This document shows positions 57,114 to 64,000 of a DNA stretch of 64,000 bases, one piece after another. The stretch's first letter is position 1. Every line of letters starts with the position of its first letter. The notes beneath the pieces are model-generated. The model saw only the letters and a list, made by a program, of their open reading frames with translations, made no database searches and had not been told where the DNA came from. Source of the stretch: CAVQFD01 sp963724695 (GTDB lineage: Bacteria; Acidobacteriota; Vicinamibacteria; Vicinamibacterales; CAVVIG01); NCBI GenBank assembly GCA_963724695.1, contig CAVRVW010000007.1, positions 310,001 through 374,000 on the forward strand, in the 5' to 3' direction. The position numbers and the translations under genes were made by a program.

Positions 57114-58487
57114 TAGCGCTTCTCGAAGAACTCGGCGTGCAACCGGGCCATCGCCTCGGGCACGTCCGCGTCCCGCATGACGAACGTGATGTTCCGCCTC
57201 GACGCGGCCTGCGAGACCAGCCGCAGCGGAATGCGATCGAGCGAGTTGACCGCCCGGCCGAAGACCGTCGGGTCCGCCCGCAGATTCTCTCCCACGGCGC
57301 AGACAATCGCCATGTCGGGCTCGCAGTTGACCTCGGCGAAGCTCACCAGGTTGCTGACGATGTCCTGGAGCCGGCGCGGATTGTCGACCGTCACCGAGAC
57401 GCTGACTTCCGATGTGGTGACCACGTCGACCGGGGTCCTGAACCGTTCGAAGACCTCGAACAGCCGGCGGAGGAAGCCGTGTGCCATGAGCATCCGCGTC
57501 GACGTGATGTCCACGACGGTGACGCCGCGCTTGCACGCCAGCGCGGTCAGCTGGGTGCCTTCGGCGCGTGCGTCGGCCGTGATCATGGTGCCGGCGACAT
57601 CGGGACGGCGTGAGTTCAGAATGCGGACGGGAATATCCTTGGCCACCGCCGGCAGGATCGTGCTGGGGTGCAGCACCTTGGCGCCAAAGTACGCGAGCTC
57701 CGATGCCTCGCTGAACGACAGCTTCGGCACGAGGCGCGGCGCCTTCACGACACGGGGATCGGCCGTGAGCATCCCGTCGACGTCGGTCCAGATCTGAATC
57801 TCGTCCACTCCCAGACACGCACCGAAGATGGCGGCCGAATAGTCCGATCCGCCTCTGCCGAGCGTGGTCGTCACCCCCGCGGCGGTCGCGCCGATGAAGC
57901 CGCCCAGCACGGCCACCTTTCCCGCCTTGCGCGTGGGCCCGACGATCTCGCCGGTCCTCCTGCAGGTCGCGTCCATCTCCGGGACCGCGGCCTGGTGCTC
58001 GGCGTCGGTGACCAGCACGTCTCGCGAGTCCACCCAGACGGCCGGGATCTGCCGTTCGAGGAAGGCGGCGGCGACGATGCGGCTGCTGGCCAGCTCGCCG
58101 AGCGCATGGATGGTATCTGCGGCTTTCGGCGACACATCGTTCAGGAGCGCAATCCTCCCGACCAGCGCGAAGACCTCGTCGAAGTCCTTCCCCACGGCCG
58201 CCGCGAGCGACTCCAGCGCGGCAGCCCCGACAAGCGTCCTGGCCACGCCGATGTGGCGGTCCAGAAGCTCCCTCAGAAGCCTCACGGCTTGATCCGCCTG
58301 ACCCTCGCCGGTCAGCCTGGCGGTCTCGACCAGCCGATCCGTCACCTTGGACATGGCCGACACCACCACGACCGGTGGAGCGATCGGCCGGGTGGGTCTC
58401 GAGATGGTCCTTCACGATATTGATGACACGGGTCATCGCCTCCGCGTCGGCCACCGAGGTGCCGCCGAACTTCATGATGACGTTCAC
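57113..58487 (-). CDS. lysC: Aspartate kinase, one frame slip
   Basis: GTG 58487 overlaps the asd stop (GTGA). It starts VNVIMKFGGTSVADAEAM, slips near 58380, and continues VVVVSAMSKVTDRLVETA, AVLGGFIGATAAGVTTTLGR, GGSDYSAAIFGACLGVDEIQ and IWTDVDGMLTADPRVVKAPR. Two ACT-like domains end the protein (VVDITSTRMLMAHGFLRRLF; VCAVGENLRADPTVFGRAVN), so allosteric inhibition by lysine or threonine is likely. It is monofunctional, without a homoserine dehydrogenase part, about 455 residues. Confidence 0.94.
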
Positions 58488-59527
58488 AGCAGGCCTTCGC
58501 GGTGCAGGAGCTCGGCGTTGAGAATGGCCGCGCCTGCCGCGCCGCGGATCGTGTTGTGGCCGTGGGCGACGAACTTGTAGCTGAAGAGCGGGCAGGGGCG
58601 CAGGCGGCCGATGGTCACGGTCATCCCGCCGTCCCGGTTTGCGTCGAGAATCGGCTGCGGCCGGTTCTGCTCGGTGAGGTAGACCACCGGCTGCGGCGGC
58701 GCCGATGGAAGCTCCAGCTCCTGCGGACGGCCGCGGAACGATCGCCACGCGTCGATGACGGCGTCAGCGGTCGGCTTCTGCGCGAGGCCGACCGAAATCG
58801 ATCCGGTGTGCCCGTTTTGCACGGGCACGCGCGTCGTCGTCGCGCTGAGCCGCACCGGATGGTTTTCCACACGGTCGAGCGTCAGCGTCCCGAGAATCTT
58901 CCTGGTCTCGGTCTCGATCTTCTCCTCCTCGCCGCCTCCGATGTACGGAATCACGTTGCCGAGGATGTCCCACGACGCCACGCCCGGATAGCCGGCGCCG
59001 GAGATGGCCTGAAGTGTGGTGACGATCGTCGTCTCGAGACCGAATTGCCTGAGGGGCGCGAGCGCCATGGCGATCACGACGGTGGCGCAGTTGGGATTGG
59101 TCAGGATGCGTCCCTTCCAGCCGTGGGCCGCCTGCGAGTCGAGCAGCTTCAAGTGATCCGCGTTGATCTCCGGGATGAGCAACGGCACGTGCTGCTCCAT
59201 CCGGTAGTTGCGCGAGTTGCTCACGATGATGTGGCCGGCCTCGGCGAAGGCGCCCTCGATCTCGCCGGCCACCGACGAGTCGAGACCCGAGAACACGAGC
59301 TTTGGCGCGCTGCCTGGCGCTGCGTGCTCGACGACGCGGCGGGCGACATCATCGGGCAGCGGGTTGGGCAGGCGCCAGGCGGCGGCGTCCTGGAACGCCT
59401 TGCCCGCGGACCGCTCGCTCGCGCCGAGCTACTCGACCTTGAACCAGGGATGGTTGGCGAGGAGCGCGATGAATTGCTGGCCGACCATGCCGGTCGCGCC
59501 GAGGATGCCAACGGGAATCGGAGCCAT
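58484..59527 (-). CDS. asd: Aspartate-semialdehyde dehydrogenase (archaeal/fungal-like type), one frame slip
   Basis: Begins MAPIPVGILGATGMVGQQFI, the NADP-binding loop. A missing base near 59428 makes a false stop after FKVE; the reading resumes LGASERSAGKAFQDAAAWRL. Catalytic Cys in LTNPNCATVVIAMAL and NSRNYRMEQHVPLLIPEINA are typical of the longer archaeal/fungal-like branch. It reduces aspartyl phosphate to the semialdehyde shared by lysine, threonine and methionine. First structural gene of the lysine operon, preceded by an attenuator-like leader. Confidence 0.92.
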
Positions 59528-59563
59528 GAGACGCTTTCTGCCTTTCTGTGGGCGTGTCGATCC

Positions 59564-59598
59564 AAAAAAAAAGCCGACGCGGTGCATACCGTGTCGGC
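59564..59598 (-). terminator. Intrinsic terminator in the leader of the asd-lysC-dap operon (attenuator)
   Basis: On the minus strand an 11-bp stem with one A/C mismatch, GCCGACACGGT and ACCGCGTCGGC, loop ATGC, is followed immediately by nine T (59572-59564). It stands between the leader peptide and asd (start 59527), inside the transcript of the operon, so it must be bypassed for expression. CCGACACGG in its left arm (59597-59589) is fully complementary to CCGTGTCGG at 59656-59648, which would prevent the terminator from forming. Confidence 0.85.
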
Positions 59599-59625
59599 AG
59601 GGTTCAGCTCGAGTGGATAAGGACG

Positions 59626-59718
59626 CTAGCGGTCGAGCACAACTCCTCCGACACGGGTGACCCGCTTTCGCCCGGTTCGCTTTCGCGTGTCGGTCAGCTG
59701 CTGTGACAGGACGAACAT
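59626..59718 (-). CDS. Putative 30-residue leader peptide of the lysine operon
   Basis: ATG 59718 opens 30 codons ending at TAG 59626. The core reads TDTRKRTGRKRVTRV: four Thr, six Arg and two Lys in the whole peptide. CCGACACG at 59693-59686 lies within codons 9-11 (Thr-Asp-Thr) and can pair with CGTGTCGG at 59655-59648. A ribosome waiting around codons 11-15 would cover it. No Shine-Dalgarno is seen; a -10-like TATACT ends 9 bases before the ATG, so the message may be leaderless. Confidence 0.6.
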   Translation of the reverse strand: MFVLSQQLTDTRKRTGRKRVTRVGGVVLDR

Positions 59719-59727
59719 GAGCTGAAG

Positions 59728-59733
59728 AGTATA
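59728..59733 (-). promoter_or_regulatory. -10-like hexamer TATACT for the lysine operon
   Basis: TATACT on the minus strand matches five of six bases of the sigma-70 -10 consensus and ends 9 bases upstream of the leader-peptide ATG. The predicted transcription start then falls at or 0-3 bases before that ATG. No good -35 is seen 17 bases further up. On the plus strand the same bases overlap TATAGC, which could serve the divergent hydrolase gene. Confidence 0.45.
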
Positions 59734-59746
59734 GCATGAAGAACGG

Positions 59747-60789
59747 ATGCTTCGGACTTTCTTCCACGCGTGGGAGCGGCAGCTCGCTTCCGTCGCCACC
59801 GATCGCGTGGTGCGGCCCTTCGAGTGGGGCCTCGACTGGATTCCGACGAACGGACACCCGCCGGCGGCCGCGCCCCACGACGTGCTGGCCGACTGGGTGT
59901 CGGATGTCATGTCCGACACGGACCAGTTCTTCACGCCCGGGCCGACGACGGCCTACACGCTCGCTGCTTCGGGCCCCGAGGGCGATCGCCTCCTGACGTT
60001 TCCGAGCGCGCTCGAGACGCCGCACTCGAAGAACAACACGGTCTACGCGCGCCTCTTCGCGCCGAAGCCGCGTCAGGGTCGCGGCCCGCGCGGCTGTCGT
60101 CGTGCTGCCGCAGTGGAACGCGGATCCCGGCGGTCACGTCGGACTGTGCCGGCTGCTCGCCATGAACGGGATGACCGCGCTGCGTCTGAGCCTGCCCTAT
60201 CACGATCAGCGCATGCCGCCGGAACTCCATCGCGCGGACTACATCGTCAGCGCCAACGTCGCGCGGACCGTGCAGGTCTGCCGGCAGGCCGTCCTCGATG
60301 CGCGGCGCGCGATCGCCTGGCTGGCGGGCGAAGGCTACGATCGCATCGGCATCCTCGGGACGAGCCTGGGATCCTGCCTGTCGCTCCTGACGACGGCGCA
60401 CGAACCGCTCATCAAGGCGCAGGCGCTCAATCACATCTCGCCGCACTTCGCCGATGTCGTCTGGCGCGGGCTGTCGACGCGCCACGTGCGCGAGGGCCTC
60501 GACGGCCACATCGACCTCGAGGCGCTCCGGCTCCTGTGGAAGCCCATCAGCCCGTCGTGGTACCTGGAGCGGATGCGCGATCGCCAGTCGCTGCTCGTCT
60601 ACGCGAAGTACGACCTCACGTTTCCGGTCGATCTCTCTCGAGGATCTGGTGCGCGAGTTCGGCCGGCGTCGTATCCCGCACGAGGTGGCGGTGCTGCGCT
60701 GCGGCCACTACAGCACCGGGAAGACGCCGTTCAAGTTCGTGGACGGGTGGATCCTCACGCGGTTCCTGAAGCGCGCGCTCGCCGCCTGA
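59747..60789 (+). CDS. Alpha/beta hydrolase, two frame slips
   Basis: About 345 residues. The nucleophile elbow is GILGTSLGSCLSLL; before it VVVLPQWNADPGGHVGLCRL and ALRLSLPYHDQRMP show the oxyanion strand. LLVYAKYDLTFP holds the likely acid and CGHYSTGKTPFKFVDGWIL the His. Slips near 60085 and 60640. It resembles ABHD18-like bacterial hydrolases; no signal peptide is present. Its ATG is 28 bases from the leader-peptide ATG on the other strand, so the two promoters overlap. It converges on the gene ending at 60811. Confidence 0.8.
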
Positions 60790-60810
60790 ACGCGCCGGCT
60801 CGGCTCGGCG

Positions 60811-61363
60811 CTACTTGCCGAAGAGCCGCTTGAACAGGGCTGCGGCGGCCGAGACGCTCTTGGCAGGCGCCGGCGGCAGCGTGCCCAGCGAGAGCCGCGA
60901 GGCGCGAGGCGGCGAGCGCCCAGGTCGCGGTACGCGGTCAGCTGGTCGCGTGTTTCGTTCGAGATGCGTTGAGCAGCGGACGCACCTGCTCGTACGGCAG
61001 CGGCTTGTTGATCCACTTGTCGCGGAAGATCAGGCACCTCCGCTGCTCGGCAGCCGCATTGCTCGCGATCTGCCGCAGCGTGTCGAGGTGCGTCTGGCTG
61101 ACACCTCGTGGCAGCTCGTTCACGACCAGCTCGATGTCCGCCGCCACCCGCTCGACGAAGCCGACGAAGAAATCGATGTACTCGAGCGCCGCCTGCGGGT
61201 TCTCGAACTGGCGGCTGGCGGCCTCGACCTCCTGACGGCACGCCCTCAGGGACTCGACGGCCGATTCCGATTCCGGGCGCCAGCGCTGGAGATGCGCCAG
61301 CATGTCCTCAATCGAGACTGGACCATCTGCATCCGGCGCCGGGCCGCCGTCGCGCGTGGGCAT
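60811..61363 (-). CDS. Uncharacterised helical protein, one frame slip
   Basis: About 183 residues, mostly charged helix: SIEDMLAHLQRWRPESESAV, LRACRQEVEAASRQFENPQA, EYIDFFVGFVERVAADIELV and QIASNAAAEQRRCLIFRDKW. A slip near 60965 precedes ISNETRDQLTAYRDL; the end LFKRLFGK is recovered in frame at 60811. No family recognised. The helical character and small size suggest a scaffold or regulatory protein. It starts 3 bases after the stop of the small membrane protein gene. Confidence 0.6.
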
Positions 61364-61365
61364 GG

Positions 61366-61569
61366 CTACAGATACCGCAGCAGGCCTTCGAGCGCCGCGC
61401 AGATCGCTGCGGCGAGGTCGCGGACAAACGGCGAGATCTCACCTTCGTTGACCGCGTTGGCGACAGTGACGGGGTCGGTCAGGAACAGCCAGACGGTCGC
61501 ACCCGCCAGGACGATGGCGACGAGCGCGATGGCGCCGAAGACGCTCAGCCCCGCTTGCTTCAGGTCCAT
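61366..61569 (-). CDS. Small single-pass membrane protein
   Basis: 67 residues with one helix (LSVFGAIALVAIVLAGATVW) and a C-terminal amphipathic stretch (FVRDLAAAICAALEGLLRYL). No family recognised. It is tightly coupled to the helical protein downstream, so both probably work together at the membrane. Confidence 0.6.
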   Translation of the reverse strand: MDLKQAGLSVFGAIALVAIVLAGATVWLFLTDPVTVANAVNEGEISPFVRDLAAAICAALEGLLRYL

Positions 61570-61627
61570 GTTTCCCCGCGGAGACGGTCGGCCTCATCGT
61601 ATCAGACGCCGGAACGCGCCAAGCGGT

Positions 61628-64000
61628 CTAGAAACCTTCGGCAGAGAGCACGACCGGCTCGCCGAGATTCAGGCGGCCGAGGTCGGCGGCCGTCGCGTCG
61701 AGGTCGCCGACGATCAGGGTCGTGAAGCGATCGGGATCCAGGTGGCGACGCGCTGCAGCCGGTCACGTCGTCGGCCGTGACGCGTTCGAGCTCGGGCACG
61801 AACTGCGCGAAGTAGTCGTCGGGCAGATCGTAGAGCGCGATCTGCGTCACGGCGCGCGCGACCTGCTCGGCCGTTTCGAAGTTCCGCGCGTAGCCGCGCG
61901 TCAGCGCCGCGACGCCGAGCGCCAGCTCGTCGGGCGTCACGGGCGCGGAGCCGCGGATGGCGGCGATCTCCGCCAGCGACTCGTGCGATGGCCGGACCGG
62001 TCGCGGCCGTCTGCACGCTGACCTGCAGCGCGAACGGCCCCGGCAGCCGGCGGAAGTCGAACGACGTCCGCGCGCCGTACGTGAAGCCCTTGTCCTCGCG
62101 CAGGTTCAGGTTGATGCGGCTGACGAACTGACCGCCGAGCACCATGTTGGCGGCCACGAGCGCGTGGTAGTCGGGCGTGTTTCTGGCGACGGCGACGTGG
62201 CCGATGCGCAGCTCGGACTGCGGCGCCCCGGAGCGCGGCATGATGTTCAGCCGCGGCGCGTGCGGGGAGCGCGAGCCCGTCCACACGGCCCGCGCCGTCC
62301 CGCTCCACCCGTCGAAGGCGGACTGCCGCAAGCCGCGTCGTCGCCTCGTGGTCGCAGTCGCCCACCACGACGAGCGTCGCGTCGGACGGACGAATCGCCG
62401 CGGCGTGGAAGCTCGCGCACGTCGTCGATGGTCATCGCGGCGAGCGACGGCTCGGTGCCGAGCGGCGTGTGGCCGTAGGGGTGCGCGCCGTACAGGAGCC
62501 GGACGAACGCGCGGTCGGCGACCGCGCCCGGCATGTCGCGCAGCTGCGTCAGCCGGTGCAGCCGGAGCTGGCGGACGCGCTCGAAATCCGCTTCGCGCAG
62601 CGACGGCCGCGCGACCATGTCGGCGAGCAGCGTCCAGAGCGGGGCCGGTGAACCGGCTGAGCGCCGTCACCGTGATCAGCGCCGCGTCGGCGCCGATGTC
62701 CGAATCGAGCTGCGCGCCGAGCCGCGCCAGCGCCTCGTGCATCTCGATCGCCGACCGGCTGCCGCTGCCCTCGTCCAGCATGTCGACGGTCAGGGCGGCC
62801 AGGCCCTCGTGACCGGGCGGATCGTCGGCCGCGCCGCGACGAACGAGCAGCATCAGCGACACGACCGGAATCGACGGATGGTTGACCGTCCAGATTCGGA
62901 GCCCGCTGGCGCAGCGTGGACTTGTGAATCGTCGGGAACTGGAACGGCTGACCGGTCCTGGCTCGGGCAGCCGCGACCGATCCGGGCGCGCGAGATCCGT
63001 GGCGCCGGCCTCGCGTGCCATCAGGAGACGACCGCCGGCGCGGACGAACGGAAGCCCGAGGGACGTCCGTCCGCGGGGCACGACGCTCAGGGCGACCCGG
63101 CGATCGTGATCGAGGTACCGCGCCATCGCCTCGCCGAGCGACGCCTCGTGACCGCGCTGATAGCGGGCCAGGTCGCGGTCGAAGAACGCCGGGTCGTCGA
63201 GGAAGACGTTGTAGGCGTTCAGCTGGTCGGACTTGCCGCCGAAGCCGCCGACGGTCTGCAGCCGGAAGACGAACTGCGCTTCGGCCTGCACCCGGCCGCG
63301 CTCGATCTCGTCGTCGGTCGGGCCCTCGAGCGCGAGGCGGGCGACTTCTTCGACGATGACCTGCTCGAGCTCGCGCGAGCGAATGCCCTGGCGCCGCCGT
63401 CGCGGCGACCTGGACGAAGCCCGCCGATTTCGCGCGAGTTCTGCGCCGCCGACACATCGGTCGCGATCCGCTGTTCGAAGACGAGCCGCCGGTACAGGCG
63501 CGACGTCTTGCCGTTGGCGAGGATGTCGGCCGCCAGATCGAGATCGGCGTCGCCGTCCGCGAACATGGCGGGCGTCAGCCACGCCAGGTACAGACCGCGG
63601 CAGCTCGACGCGATCCTCGAGCAGCAGCCGCTGTTCGCCGTCGAGCCGCACGGGCGCAGGGCGTCACGGGCGCGACGGGCGGGCCCGGCGGGAGGTCCTC
63701 GAAGTAGCGCGCGCCAGCTCCAGCGCCTCGTCCGCGATCGATGTCGCCGGCCAGCGCGAGCGAGGCGTTTGCCGGGTGGTAGTACGTGCTGAAGAACTGA
63801 CGCACCTCGTCGAGTTGCGCGGCGTGCAGATCGGCGATCTCGCCGATCGTCGTCCAGTGATACGGATGGTCCGGCGGAAACAGCGCCGCGAGCATCGCCA
63901 TCGGCGCCAGCCCGTAGGGCCGGTTCTCGTAGTTCTGCCGGCGCTCGTTCAGCACGACGTCGCGCTGGTTCGAGAACTTGGCCTCGGTCAGCGCCGGCAG
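61628..64000 (-). CDS. M16 (insulinase-type) zinc peptidase, N-terminus outside window, several frame slips
   Basis: At the window edge the reading is ALTEAKFSNQRDVVLNERRQ then NYENRPYG, typical of the sequence after the HxxEH site of M16 peptidases; the zinc motif itself lies beyond 64000. The protein continues HPYHWTTIGEIADLHAAQLD, YHPANASLALAGDID and a second M16 domain (PVVSLMLLVRRGAADDPPGH, SQLNAYNVFLDDP, PQSELRIGHVAVARNTPDYH, LREDKGFTYGARTSFDFRRL). The inactive second domain pairs with the first to form a chamber. It ends GEPVVLSAEGF. Slips near 63720, 63660, 63390, 62910, 62640, 62410, 61990 and 61750. Confidence 0.78.

Noticed and set aside
59564..59718. Lysine riboswitch (L box) upstream of asd
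   Set aside because: I cannot find the conserved L-box core or its multi-helix arrangement in about 150 bases; the pairings seen fit a leader-peptide attenuator.

Overview
The window looks like a chromosomal stretch of a high-GC Acidobacteriota, most likely of the Vicinamibacteria type. This is inferred from gene content: Oar-like TonB-dependent receptors with an N-terminal carboxypeptidase-regulatory domain, eukaryote-like Ser/Thr kinases fused to TPR arrays, a DUF5916 protein with a CBM9-like domain, secreted multihaem and copper-monooxygenase-like proteins, and a sigma factor overlapping a kinase. I see no rRNA, tRNA, transposase, prophage or CRISPR array. Many genes carry one-base frame slips, including genes normally essential (asd, lysC, dapB). 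I read these as sequence errors and annotate whole genes across them.

Layout. 1-8.5 kb: end of an SGNH hydrolase, a cupin, a zinc-ribbon Ser/Thr kinase with TPRs, and a converging large secreted metallopeptidase-like protein with a GGGIDF hexapeptide repeat. 8.7-20.6 kb: an OPT transporter, a DUF5916 outer-membrane protein, two Oar-like receptors and a Tat-exported DUF3237 protein. 20.6-30 kb: a redox island of two haem-plus-copper-monooxygenase-like proteins, an octahaem cytochrome with a HEAT-like tail and a PQQ dehydrogenase. 30-38.8 kb: small membrane, zinc-ribbon, RRM and DUF3553-like genes, a flavoprotein, NamZ, and several lipoproteins. 38.9-42 kb: a sigma factor overlapping a Ser/Thr kinase. 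42-53.5 kb: LOG protein, amidohydrolase, SRPBCC protein, membrane glycosyltransferase-like protein, MscS channel, pyruvate kinase, GatC-like plus amidase, two cupins and a MutS-like ATPase. 53.5-59.7 kb: the lysine operon asd-lysC-dapB-dapA-dapD-dapE. 59.7-64 kb: an alpha/beta hydrolase, two small genes and an M16 peptidase cut by the window end.

Two things stand out. Upstream of asd there is what reads as a complete transcription attenuator: a 30-codon leader peptide rich in Thr, Arg and Lys, mutually exclusive RNA pairings, and a terminator hairpin followed by nine U. Second, many gene junctions carry short tandem arrays with strict 7-base periods, often next to GC-rich hairpins. Related arrays with 9-base periods run through coding sequence, where they would encode Gly/Ser or Pro/Asp linkers. 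In one case the array supplies the dapB stop codon and a likely dapA ribosome-binding site.

The lysine operon is the clearest functional unit: aspartate kinase and aspartate semialdehyde dehydrogenase feed dihydrodipicolinate synthase and reductase, then the succinylase branch. The redox island suggests extracytoplasmic oxidation of small molecules with electrons passing through c-type haems, but its substrate cannot be read from sequence.
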